A stretch of 17,028 nt of DNA from CAYMJK01 sp043101635 (GCA_043101635.1 JBICIE010000331.1:1-17028); one strand, 5' to 3'; positions 6,389 through 13,506 are shown, numbered from the stretch's first letter. A program made the numbers and translations. Notes: generated by a model not told the origin, from the letters alone.

Positions 6389-6868
6389 GCAGCCGCCCCC
6401 AATTGACGCTCCGCCCCGTTTCGCTCCCCGGCGCAGCCGTCGCACACGGCTCGACCGGCGCAACCCGCACAGACCGCCCCGACATTCTCGGCCCTCGGCC
6501 CGACAAGGTGTGCCACAGCCCGCGCCCTCCCCTCTCAACCCCGGGGGCGCGGGCTTCCAGCCCGCGTTCGGCCAAGGGCCGAAGACCGGCTCCGCCGCGC
6601 CGCATTGGAGTGGGGCAAGACTCCATCCTCCCGGCGACCACCTCCCGACGACCACCTCTCGTCGCGCCATCCGCCGTTGCACAGGCGCCAGTGGCATGCA
6701 GCCCGCAACGCGGGCGACCAGTTCCTTGCCCCGGGCGCCGCGAGTCCGCAAAGCGGACGAGCAGAGCCCGGGGTCGCGCGCCCCCAAGAACCCAGAGCCC
6801 GTGAAACGGGCGAAGGCGCCGCCCGAACCGCCTTGCGACCACCACCCCCAATCCCGTATCCTGCGCTC
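6389..6868. repeat. Gene-free region with an array of perfect small hairpins (REP-like)
   Basis: About 480 nt without a credible gene. The frames that stay open have Arg/Pro/Ala-rich content with no domain. From 6548 on it is crowded with inverted repeats: CGCGGGC-TTCCA-GCCCGCG (6548-6566); directly adjoining, TTCGGCC-AAG-GGCCGAA (6567-6583); TGGAGT/ACTCCA (6606-6625); CGACGA/TCGTCG (6646-6664); GCCCGC-AAC-GCGGGC (6701-6715); GTCCGC-AAA-GCGGAC (6744-6758), nested inside an 8-bp outer stem CCCCGGGC/GCCCGGGG (6729-6736 with 6766-6773); and GCCCGT-GAA-ACGGGC (6797-6811). The last three share 6-bp stems, 3-nt purine-rich loops and a trailing GA. 6389-6547 shows nothing I can name. Confidence 0.7.
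6857..6862 (+). promoter_or_regulatory. Candidate -10 box (TATCCT), leaderless, for the zinc-ribbon protein
   Basis: TATCCT is followed by exactly 6 nt and the ATG at 6869, the spacing expected if transcription starts at the initiation codon. No Shine-Dalgarno sequence is present. Confidence 0.4.
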
Positions 6869-7450
6869 ATGAAGCGCTGGCGCCGCACGCTGCTGACCTG
6901 CGCCCTCCTGCTGCTCGCCGGCGCAGCAGGGAACATCGCGGTGGCGTGGGTGTGCGCCGGTCGGCGCGCGGCTCGACCCCTGCGCCCGGCGTTCGGCTGC
7001 GTGCGCCACTGGGACAACCAGGCGGACGGGATCACCACGATGCTGACGATCGAAGCCGGATGGCCGATGCGGTCGCTCGGCCTGACCACGAGGCGGGAGC
7101 GGCTCCCCGGCATCCCGATTGCGCCCGGGATGCTGGCGAACACGCCACCGGCGGTCGGCGGGCCGTACTCCGACGGGGTGCGCCTGCCGCGGTGGATTCT
7201 CGAGCGTGGTTGGTTCTACGCGACGGCTGGGCGCGGGCCGAGCGATCCGCTCTTGCCCGGCTTTGCCGTCAACACCGTGTGCTACGCAGCTCTGATCGCG
7301 GCGCTGCTCGGCGCGCCGCTGATGGCCCGGCGGCTGCGCCGCCGCCTCCGCGCCCGCCGCGGCCGCTGCCCGACGTGCAACTACGACCTCGCCGGCATCG
7401 ATGGCCCGTGCCCCGAGTGCGGGTTCGAGAGGATGAAGGATGAAGGATGA
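6869..7450 (+). CDS. Small membrane protein with C-terminal zinc ribbon
   Basis: A 193-aa protein of unknown function. It has an N-terminal hydrophobic segment (about 7-29, after the basic MKRWRR), an extracytoplasmic-looking middle, and a second membrane segment (about 131-153, FAVNTVCYAALIAALLGAPL). A basic stretch (RRLRRRLRARRGR) leads to a zinc ribbon CPTC-NYDLAGIDGP-CPEC with cysteines 167, 170, 181 and 184. This layout, with one or two membrane helices and a short C-x-x-C/C-x-x-C tail, recurs in planctomycete hypothetical proteins; no function is established that I can name. ATG 6869 is chosen because the upstream reading frame is hairpin-repeat DNA and because of the TATCCT box. The last residues, RMKDEG, are encoded by a GGATGAA tandem repeat, so the original 3' end may have been altered. 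Confidence 0.75.
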   Translation: MKRWRRTLLTCALLLLAGAAGNIAVAWVCAGRRAARPLRPAFGCVRHWDNQADGITTMLTIEAGWPMRSLGLTTRRERLPGIPIAPGMLANTPPAVGGPYSDGVRLPRWILERGWFYATAGRGPSDPLLPGFAVNTVCYAALIAALLGAPLMARRLRRRLRARRGRCPTCNYDLAGIDGPCPECGFERMKDEG

Positions 7451-7451
7451 A
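7431..7451 (+). repeat. GGATGAA tandem repeat (three copies) spanning the stop codon
   Basis: Three exact GGATGAA heptamers in a row encode the last residues and stop codon of the zinc-ribbon gene. Inverted copies lie downstream: 7435-7445 is exactly complementary to 7511-7521, and a related copy is at 7525-7535. Confidence 0.85.
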
Positions 7452-7662
7452 CAAAGACACGGATGACCGGATACCGAGCCCGTCGCCCGGACCGGCCACT
7501 CTTACTGTTCCTTCATCCTTCTGACTTCATCCTTCCATCCAGCCCGATCCGGAACATCGCCCGGAAGGGCGATGCCACGCGGCCCCTCTGCGTCACTCTG
7601 CGCATCTCTGCGCCCTCTGCGTTCTGCCTTTCCTGTCTTCGCCGGCGCGTGGTAGCCTCAAT
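7451..7662. repeat. Convergent intergenic region with repeats and a GNRA-loop hairpin
   Basis: This lies between two convergent genes. It holds the inverted GGATGAA copies (7511-7535); a perfect 8-bp hairpin CATCGCCC-GGAA-GGGCGATG (7555-7574), whose loop is a GNRA tetraloop and which could act as a bidirectional terminator; and a 10-bp tandem repeat CTCTGCGNNN (7586-7615, three units plus a partial). No gene is seen. Confidence 0.65.
7555..7574. terminator. 8-bp perfect hairpin with GGAA tetraloop, possible bidirectional terminator
   Basis: CATCGCCC and GGGCGATG flank GGAA. It sits between convergent genes but lacks a T-tract on either side, so termination is only a suggestion. Confidence 0.35.
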
Positions 7663-9057
7663 TCACGGGCAACCCGCCGCGAACTCGTTCTGGAACGCCA
7701 GGAAGTCGAAGAACGTCAGCGCGCCATCCCCGTCGAAGTCGGCTCGCAGATCGCCCGCCGCGAACAGGTTCTGGAACTCGAGGAAGTCGAAGAATGTCAG
7801 TTCGCCGTCCCCGTCCAGGTCGACGCGGCAGCGGTCGGTCCGGTACGCGCGCACATCGCTGCTCACGCCGCAGATGATCAGCGTCCCGTCACTGGCGATC
7901 GCCGGCGCGCCGATGTTGATGTTGCGCACCGGCACATCCCATCGCGCTGTCAGGTCCGCGTCGAAAGAGTAGAACCGCCCGTCATCGAACGACCCGTTGG
8001 AGAAGAAGATCCGCCCCTCGGCGTCGGCGCCCATGCGCGGGCTGAGAAAGTCCGCCGCAACCAGATCCGACTCATCCAGCAGCGCCCCGCTCCCCCCATC
8101 GCGCCGCTCGATCGTCAGCGCCGGGCCGACCATGTAGATACTCCCGTCCGGCCCCACACAGAACTCACTGGTCGTCGTCCATCCCGCCGGCGTGTTCCAC
8201 AGTTCATTGATCACGCCGCCGGCATCCTCGAACGCAAAGAAGAAGTCCACCGACGGGTTGTTCTGCGTGCGGCTGAGAAAAATGGTCCCGTCCGGCCCGA
8301 CCATCGGCGTGTTCTGCAGCGTGAAGCCCGCCATCACCGGGCTCTCGTACTCGAACGCCCCGGTCGCCATGTTCAGCCGCTTGATCACATGCCCGCCGGG
8401 CGCCGCATCCGCAATGTAGATGGCCTCAGCCGAGCGCGCCGCCCCGCAACTGCTGCTCACCGAGCACGACCGGTCCACGCTCCAGACGGTTGCGCCCGTC
8501 TCGAAGTCGATGCGCGTGACCTTCCGGAAGTCGCCGATGATCAGGTCCCCATCCGGCGCGAACACCACGCCGTCGTACGCCCCGGCGCTGACCTCATCAT
8601 CGCTGATCCAGACCGTGTCGCCGGTTGCTCCATCCAGCGCATACACCGGCGCAAACGAAGTCGACCCGTTGCCGGCGCGGCTGGCGAACACCATCCCCCC
8701 GTGCGCGCCGGCGACCCACGTCGTCCAGTCGCCATCTTCGAACGGGATGTCGCGGAACCACAGCTCATCACCCGTGCGCAGATCCATCGCGACTACTGGC
8801 GATTCATCGCTGGCCGGCTCCGGCGGGAAGCCGGTCTGGCGCACCATGTACACCGTCGAGCCGTCGGTCACCGGCTGCCACGCGATGATCGAGCGCCGCC
8901 CCCCGGTCCACAGCACATCCGCCGCATCCGGGCCGAGCGCCTCGGTCAGCCCGTTGCGCCCGGCGTTGCCGCCGGAGTTGGACCAGTCCTGCCCGAGCGC
9001 ACTGCACGACACCGCGGCGAGCATCCCGGCCGCGGCGGGAACGATCAACCTTGCCAT
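7663..9057 (-). CDS. Secreted PQQ-like beta-propeller protein with GC-type dockerin-like C-terminus
   Basis: A 464-aa exported protein. The signal peptide is MARLIVPAAAGMLAAVSCSALGQ, with likely cleavage near residue 22. The middle (about 25-405) has repeated blade-like units of the PQQ/quinoprotein type, with alternating 'ALDGATGDTVW', 'AMDLRTGDELWF', 'DFETGATVWSVD' and 'GPDGTIFLS' strings. The C-terminus holds two EF-hand-like modules, DLDGDGELTFFDFLEFQN and DFDGDGALTFFDFLAFQN, ending GCP. This tail is the 'GC-type dockerin' associated with surface or secreted Phycisphaerae proteins. No quinone-ligating or active-site residues are evident, so a binding or structural role is more likely than a dehydrogenase. 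The start at 9057 has an AGGAGAG Shine-Dalgarno sequence. The gene is divergent from the collagen-like gene, with a shared 247-nt intergenic region. Confidence 0.85.
   Translation of the reverse strand: MARLIVPAAAGMLAAVSCSALGQDWSNSGGNAGRNGLTEALGPDAADVLWTGGRRSIIAWQPVTDGSTVYMVRQTGFPPEPASDESPVVAMDLRTGDELWFRDIPFEDGDWTTWVAGAHGGMVFASRAGNGSTSFAPVYALDGATGDTVWISDDEVSAGAYDGVVFAPDGDLIIGDFRKVTRIDFETGATVWSVDRSCSVSSSCGAARSAEAIYIADAAPGGHVIKRLNMATGAFEYESPVMAGFTLQNTPMVGPDGTIFLSRTQNNPSVDFFFAFEDAGGVINELWNTPAGWTTTSEFCVGPDGSIYMVGPALTIERRDGGSGALLDESDLVAADFLSPRMGADAEGRIFFSNGSFDDGRFYSFDADLTARWDVPVRNINIGAPAIASDGTLIICGVSSDVRAYRTDRCRVDLDGDGELTFFDFLEFQNLFAAGDLRADFDGDGALTFFDFLAFQNEFAAGCP
7688..7824 (-). repeat. Tandem duplication encoding the two dockerin-like EF-hand modules
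   Basis: Two copies of a roughly 55-bp block, offset by 81 bp (27 codons), begin at 7688 and 7769 with TTCTGGAAC. They encode the paired DGDG-x-LTFFDFL-x-FQN modules, so this is an in-gene duplication. Confidence 0.8.
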
Positions 9058-9091
9058 GGCTCTCTCCTCAGGCGCCGGCTGGATGGGGCGC

Positions 9092-9111
9092 CATGTACAT
9101 TTTAGTGCATG
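9092..9111 (-). promoter_or_regulatory. Imperfect palindrome overlapping a -10 box (TAAAAT) of the beta-propeller gene
   Basis: CATGTAC (9092-9098) and GTGCATG (9105-9111) are inverted copies with one mismatch around ATTTTA. On the minus strand the spacer reads TAAAAT, a good -10 match about 40 nt upstream of the start codon. The overlap suggests a repressor site; no -35 is clear. Confidence 0.4.
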
Positions 9112-9195
9112 TTTCCCCGGCGTGCCGCTTTGCCCAGTTTGCCATGACGCCTGCGCCTGCCGCGCGCCGCGCCACCCCCCGATTCCGGGGGCGGC

Positions 9196-9225
9196 TTGAC
9201 ACGCCGCGGGATCCCCCGGTAGCTT
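9196..9225 (+). promoter_or_regulatory. Sigma-70-type promoter of the collagen-like gene
   Basis: There is an exact consensus -35, TTGACA (9196-9201), then an 18-bp spacer and a -10-like TAGCTT (9220-9225). A start near 9232 would leave a leader of about 73 nt before the ATG at 9305. It is the best complete promoter in the window. Confidence 0.6.
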
Positions 9226-9304
9226 GGCGCCCGCCCGGTGTTCCCAGGGGGGAGCGCCATTTCCTGAGCCACTGGATGGCGGATACGTATGCGGGGGTTA
9301 CGCA

Positions 9305-11611
9305 ATGCGTCGAAGACTGAAGCTGTTGGCTGGAGCGGTCGCGCTCGCCCTTGGGCCTGTCGCGATGGCGGCCCCGGTGGATCCAGCGATCACCTATCAG
9401 GGCGAACTGCGCCAGGCTGGCGCGCCAGCGCCCGGGCCCGTTGACCTGCGGTTCCGGCTCTTCGACGACCCGCTGGCTGGAGCCCAGGTGGGCCCGGAAC
9501 TGGAACTGCTGGGCGCGGCGCTGGCGAACGGGCGCTTCAGCGTTGAACTCGATTTCGGGCCCGGCGCGTTCGGGGCCGATGCCCGCTGGCTGGAGATCGA
9601 TGTCGCTGAGCCCGGCGGCGCGTTCGTGACGCTGTCACCGCGCCAGCGGATCGCGCCCGCCCCGATCGCGGCGTTTGCGCTGGCAGGCAATGAGGGGCCG
9701 CAGGGACCCGAAGGCCCGCCCGGCCCGCAGGGCCTGGAGGGGCCGGAGGGCCCGGTCGGCCCAGCGGGACCGCAAGGGGATCCGGGGCCGCTGGGGCCAC
9801 AGGGCCCGCAGGGGCTCCCGGGTCCCGCGGGTCCACAAGGTGACCCGGGCCCGAAGGGCGACACGGGCGACACCGGTCCGGTCGGGCCTCAAGGCCCGCA
9901 GGGACTGCAGGGCCCCGAGGGTCCGGTCGGTCCCACGGGTCCGCAGGGCGACCCGGGGCCGAGCGGTCCGGCGGGACCGAAGGGTGACACCGGCGACGCC
10001 GGGCCAATCGGTCCGCAGGGCCCGCAGGGCCCCGATGGTCCGGCCGGTCCGGCGGGTCCTCAAGGTGATCCAGGCCCGAAGGGCGACACGGGCGACACCG
10101 GGCCGGTCGGACCTCAAGGGCCGCAGGGAATGCAAGGCCCCGAGGGTCCGGCGGGTCCGGTGGGTCCCGCGGGTTCGCAGGGCGACCCGGGTCCGATCGG
10201 GCCGGCGGGCCCGAAGGGCGACACCGGTGACGCCGGCCCGGTCGGGCCGCAAGGCCCGCAGGGATTGCACGGCCCCGATGGTCCGGCCGGTCCGGTGGGG
10301 CCGGCGGGTCCACAGGGTGACCCTGGCCCGATCGGCCCGACGGGGCCGAAGGGCGATACCGGCGACCCGGGGCCGATTGGGCCGCAGGGGCCGCAAGGGC
10401 TGCAGGGACCCGAAGGTCCTGCCGGCCCGACAGGCCCGACAGGCCCGGCTGGGCCGCAGGGCGACCCGGGCCCGATCGGCCCGACGGGGCCGAAGGGCGA
10501 TACCGGCGATCCCGGGCCGATCGGGCCTCAGGGTCCGCAGGGGCTTCAGGGACCTGAGGGTCCGGCCGGTCCAGCGGGTCCGGCGGGGCCGCAGGGTGAC
10601 CCGGGTCTGAAGGGCGACACCGGCGATACCGGTCCGGTCGGTCCGGCGGGTCCGAAGGGCGACACCGGCGATCCGGGCCCGATTGGGCCGCAGGGTCCTC
10701 AGGGCCTTCAGGGGCCCGAGGGTCCGGCGGGGCCGTCAGGTCCCCAGGGCGACCCGGGCCCGATTGGGCCGGCGGGTCCGAAGGGCGACACCGGCGATGC
10801 CGGGCCGATCGGGCCTCAGGGTCCGCAGGGCCTCCAGGGACCTGAAGGTCCGGCCGGTCCAGTGGGGCCCGCGGGGCCGCAGGGTGATCCCGGGCCGATC
10901 GGTCCAGCGGGGCCGAAGGGCGATACTGGTGATACGGGGCCGGTCGGGCCGCAGGGTCCGCAGGGGGATCAGGGTCCGGCTGGTCCGGTGGGTCCCGAGG
11001 GGCCGGCAGGCCCGGCAGGCCCGGCGGGCGCATCGCCATTCGAACTCATCGGTCTGGATGCGGTGTACACGCAGGGCAACGTGGGCGTCGGCACCGCATC
11101 GCCAGCGGCGATGCTGCACGTGGCGGGAACGGCCCGCTTTGATGGCGCTGTGACGCTGGCGCCGACGGTGCGCACGCTGACGATCCCGGCGCCAGCGTTC
11201 GAAGCGCTCGGCGCTGCCCCCACGACGCTCGCCGGCGGGACGATTCCCGGTCTCGCGCGATCCGGGAGTGGCACTGCGCAGGCGTGGGCGCCGGTCCAGT
11301 TGCCGCACGGAGCGGTCGTCACCGAGATGGCGGCGACCATGTACGACGATTCCAATGCCAACATCGAAGTGCGCCTGCACGGCACTGGCTTCAGTTCGCC
11401 CGGCGGCCCATCGGTTCAGATGGCGAGCATCCTGAGCGTCGGCGCTACGGGCTTCCAGCAGCAGAGCGACGCCACGATTGACTCGCCGATGATCGATAAT
11501 GCCGCCAACTTCTATTTCCTGTTCTGCAAGTTCGATGCGGAACCAGCGGACAAGGCCCTGACGCTGTACGCTGTGCGCATCACTTACACGGTGACAGCTC
11601 CGTTGCCGTAG
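9305..11611 (+). CDS. Secreted collagen-like protein (149 Gly-X-Y triplets)
   Basis: A 768-aa exported protein. The signal peptide covers residues 1 to about 22 (MRRRLKLLAGAVALALGP, then VAMAA). The N-terminal globular domain (about 28-125: ITYQGEL, VDLRFRLFDDP, NGRFSVELDFG, LSPRQRIAPAPIAAFAL) is a family often fused to bacterial surface repeats. Residues 131-577 are an uninterrupted Gly-X-Y collagen tract with ten KGDTGD motifs. Lys-Gly-Asp pairs are known to stabilise triple helices without hydroxyproline. The C-terminal domain opens with GNVGVGTASPAAMLHV, a segment typical of phage-fibre or surface proteins, followed by a beta-rich region of about 150 residues that may be a trimerisation or binding head (inference). 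ATG 9305 is preferred for its signal peptide; a TTG at 9224 is less likely. It ends 14 nt before the convergent epimerase-like gene. Confidence 0.9.
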   Translation: MRRRLKLLAGAVALALGPVAMAAPVDPAITYQGELRQAGAPAPGPVDLRFRLFDDPLAGAQVGPELELLGAALANGRFSVELDFGPGAFGADARWLEIDVAEPGGAFVTLSPRQRIAPAPIAAFALAGNEGPQGPEGPPGPQGLEGPEGPVGPAGPQGDPGPLGPQGPQGLPGPAGPQGDPGPKGDTGDTGPVGPQGPQGLQGPEGPVGPTGPQGDPGPSGPAGPKGDTGDAGPIGPQGPQGPDGPAGPAGPQGDPGPKGDTGDTGPVGPQGPQGMQGPEGPAGPVGPAGSQGDPGPIGPAGPKGDTGDAGPVGPQGPQGLHGPDGPAGPVGPAGPQGDPGPIGPTGPKGDTGDPGPIGPQGPQGLQGPEGPAGPTGPTGPAGPQGDPGPIGPTGPKGDTGDPGPIGPQGPQGLQGPEGPAGPAGPAGPQGDPGLKGDTGDTGPVGPAGPKGDTGDPGPIGPQGPQGLQGPEGPAGPSGPQGDPGPIGPAGPKGDTGDAGPIGPQGPQGLQGPEGPAGPVGPAGPQGDPGPIGPAGPKGDTGDTGPVGPQGPQGDQGPAGPVGPEGPAGPAGPAGASPFELIGLDAVYTQGNVGVGTASPAAMLHVAGTARFDGAVTLAPTVRTLTIPAPAFEALGAAPTTLAGGTIPGLARSGSGTAQAWAPVQLPHGAVVTEMAATMYDDSNANIEVRLHGTGFSSPGGPSVQMASILSVGATGFQQQSDATIDSPMIDNAANFYFLFCKFDAEPADKALTLYAVRITYTVTAPLP
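9695..11035 (+). repeat. Modular Gly-X-Y coding repeat (ten modules of about 36-51 codons)
   Basis: The collagen tract is 1341 bp. Successive G-x-QGD landmarks are 21, 36, 39, 39, 45, 48, 45, 51 and 45 residues apart, always a multiple of three, so the triplet phase is kept. The units near 10327 and 10471 are almost identical at DNA level, pointing to recent duplication. Confidence 0.88.
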
Positions 11612-11625
11612 CAGCGGGCAGATTC

Positions 11626-12609
11626 TCAGACCGTCTGCGCGTAGGCGCGCAGGGCGGTGGTGAAGCCGGATGGTTCGATGTCGAAGTCGGCGCGGGCCTT
11701 TTCGAGGCCGGCGACGGAGTCCTGGGCGCCCATCTTCGCCATGCCGGCGTCGAAGGGGAGCAGGGCGCCGACGCCGAGCAGTTCGGCAGCGCGGGCGTTG
11801 AAGGCGGCGATGTCGGCGGGGATGCGCAGCGGCTCGATGTGGTCGAAGCCGCCGGGGATGGTGTCGCGCACCGTGCGCAGCATGTCGGGCCAGGCGAGGC
11901 GCTCTGGGCCGACGAGGTTGTAGATCTCGCCGATGGCGTCGTCGTTGGTCAGCGCGTCGGCGAAGTAGGCGGCGACATCCTCGACGTAGACGGGCTGGGC
12001 CTCGGGGTCGATGTAGCGCGTCGGACCGGCGGGCACGCTGATGTCGGTTTCGGGGCGGCCGAAGTAGGGCATGAACTTCCACGGGGCGATCTTGCCGCGG
12101 GCCCAACTGATCATCATCTCGGTGAATTCGCCCTCGGGGCCGTGGATGAGGCTGGGGCGGAAGATGGTCCAGTCGAGGCCACTCTTGCGGACGAGCTCTT
12201 CGGCGGCCCACTTGGTCTTCTGGTATTCGCAGATCCCCTCATCGCTGACGCCGAGGGCGGACATCTGGATGTAGCGGCCCGCGCCGGCGCGGGTGGCGGC
12301 CTCGAGGCAGCGGCGGGTCGCCTCGACGTGGACCCCCTGGAAGCGCTGGCCGCGCTTCTCGCGGATGATGCCGAGCAGGTTGATCACGGCGCCGGCGCCA
12401 TCGACGAGGCGGTCGATCACGCCCTGGCCGAGCGCGTCGCCGACCACGATCTCCAGTTCACCCGCCGCAGGCGGGAGGACCGAGGCGGCCTTGTCGGCCG
12501 AGCGGGTCAGGGCTCGGACGGCGTGGCCGCGCTGGAGCAGGGCCCGGGTGAGGGCGCGCCCGACGAATCCGGTGGCTCCGGTGACGGCGACAGTGGTGGT
12601 CCTGGTCAT
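11626..12609 (-). CDS. NAD(P)-binding, complex I NDUFA9-like / atypical SDR protein
   Basis: A 327-aa Rossmann-fold protein of the atypical short-chain dehydrogenase group. The dinucleotide loop is GATGFVGRAL (11-20), G-x-x-G-x-x-G. NLLGII (77-82), QMSALGVSD (115-123) and Y129-x-x-x-K133 in EYQKTKW give the usual Ser/Tyr/Lys set. FRPSLIHGPEGEF follows, as in the complex I NDUFA9-like branch. In bacteria this branch is mostly annotated by similarity; roles proposed for it include quinone or sugar-nucleotide handling, and its substrate here is unknown. The start at 12609 has an AGGAG Shine-Dalgarno sequence 9 nt upstream. It is divergent from the ABC ATPase gene, with 87 nt between the starts. 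Confidence 0.87.
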   Translation of the reverse strand: MTRTTTVAVTGATGFVGRALTRALLQRGHAVRALTRSADKAASVLPPAAGELEIVVGDALGQGVIDRLVDGAGAVINLLGIIREKRGQRFQGVHVEATRRCLEAATRAGAGRYIQMSALGVSDEGICEYQKTKWAAEELVRKSGLDWTIFRPSLIHGPEGEFTEMMISWARGKIAPWKFMPYFGRPETDISVPAGPTRYIDPEAQPVYVEDVAAYFADALTNDDAIGEIYNLVGPERLAWPDMLRTVRDTIPGGFDHIEPLRIPADIAAFNARAAELLGVGALLPFDAGMAKMGAQDSVAGLEKARADFDIEPSGFTTALRAYAQTV

Positions 12610-12685
12610 GTGCGAGGGCTCCTGACGCGGGCCCGGGAGGGTAGGGCGTCGCTCGCGTGGTCGCAGGCGGGATCGGGTTGGTCCC

Positions 12686-12691
12686 TACGCT
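12686..12691 (+). promoter_or_regulatory. Candidate -10 box (TACGCT), leaderless, for the ABC ATPase
   Basis: TACGCT is followed by 5 nt and the GTG start at 12697. No Shine-Dalgarno sequence is seen. It lies in the 87-nt gap between divergent genes. Confidence 0.35.
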
Positions 12692-12696
12692 CCGTT

Positions 12697-13503
12697 GTGA
12701 CGCTCGCCGCGGAGAACCTGCACTTCGGCTACGCCGCGGACCAGCCGGTGCTGCGGGGCGTGTCGTGCGAGATCGGGCCGGGCGCGATCACGGTGGTGGT
12801 GGGGCCGAACGGCTGCGGGAAGAGCACGCTGCTGCGGGTGCTGCTGGGCGCGCTGCGTCCGCAGTCGGGGCGGGTGACGCTGGACGGGCGCGATGTGCAG
12901 TCGATCCCGCCGCCGAAGCGGGCGGCCCGGCTGGCCTATCTCGCCCAGCGCCCGACGCTGGGGTTCGGCTACACGCTGTACCAGTACGTGCGACTGGGGC
13001 TGCACGCGGCGGGCGACGATCAGGATGGCGCGGTGGACTCGGCGCTGGAGCGCGTGGGATTGATGGACCGGGCCGGCTGGCGGTTCGGGGAACTGAGCGT
13101 GGGGCAACAGCAGCGGGCGGCGCTGGCGCGGGCCCTGGCGCAGTTGGCGCGCCGGGCGGAGGGCGCGGTGCTGCTGGCCGACGAGCCCCTGAGCGCGATG
13201 GATCCGCGGCGGGCCCTGGAGTCGCTGCAGCTTCTGCGCGAGCGGGCCCGGGCAGGGGCGGCCGTGGCGCTGGTGCTGCACGACCTCTCGCTGGCGGCGA
13301 CGTGGGCGGACCGGGCCCTGCTGCTGGACGCCGACGGGCGGCCGGCGGCGGCCGGCCCGGCGGCGGAGACGCTGCGGGAGGACCGTCTGCGCGCCATTTT
13401 CGGCGTGCGCTTCGAGCGGCTGCTGGCGAGTGATGGCTCGGTGGCCCTGGCGGCCCAAGGGGAGGCGGCGTCGGCCCGGACCTCGGGGGCGGCCGACCGA
13501 TAG
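12697..13503 (+). CDS. ABC transporter ATP-binding protein (FecE/BtuD-like)
   Basis: A 268-aa ABC ATPase. Walker A is GPNGCGKST (36-44), the Q-loop is YLAQRP with Gln84, the signature is LSVGQQQR (133-140), Walker B is VLLADEP with Glu163, and the switch histidine His195 is in LVLHDLS. The signature has Val where Gly is usual. The fold order and the ends (NLHFGYAADQPVLRGVS at the start, RLRAIFGVRFERL near the end) resemble the importers of iron-siderophore, haem or cobalamin (FecE/HmuV/BtuD). No permease or binding-protein gene is next to it, so the substrate is open. The GTG at 12697 opens right before the conserved first strand. The frame stays open upstream through the antisense of the neighbouring gene, which I reject. 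The stop overlaps the -10-like box of the next gene. Confidence 0.88.
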   Translation: MTLAAENLHFGYAADQPVLRGVSCEIGPGAITVVVGPNGCGKSTLLRVLLGALRPQSGRVTLDGRDVQSIPPPKRAARLAYLAQRPTLGFGYTLYQYVRLGLHAAGDDQDGAVDSALERVGLMDRAGWRFGELSVGQQQRAALARALAQLARRAEGAVLLADEPLSAMDPRRALESLQLLRERARAGAAVALVLHDLSLAATWADRALLLDADGRPAAAGPAAETLREDRLRAIFGVRFERLLASDGSVALAAQGEAASARTSGAADR

Positions 13504-13506
13504 GAT
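13501..13506 (+). promoter_or_regulatory. Candidate -10 box (TAGGAT), leaderless, for the coiled-coil gene
   Basis: TAGGAT contains the stop codon of the ABC gene and is followed by 6 nt and the ATG at 13513. If active, it would uncouple this gene from the ABC gene. Confidence 0.3.

Noticed and set aside
6548..6811. CRISPR array
   Set aside because: The hairpins differ in sequence and spacing and no direct repeat of 24-37 nt recurs. There are no cas genes.
6354..6851. Upstream extension of the degenerate-HD frame
   Set aside because: It runs through the inverted repeat and hairpin array and encodes low-complexity Arg/Gly/Pro sequence. ATG 6353 has a good Shine-Dalgarno sequence.
9537..11039. 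Long open frames antisense to the collagen-like gene (500 and 253 aa)
   Set aside because: They arise because Gly-Pro codons (GGN CCN) lack stops on the opposite strand. The products are Arg/Pro/Asp repeats with no start signal or domain.
11839..12696. N-terminal extension of the ABC ATPase frame by 286 codons
   Set aside because: It is antisense to the well-supported NDUFA9-like gene and has no domain. The ATPase fold begins at GTG 12697.
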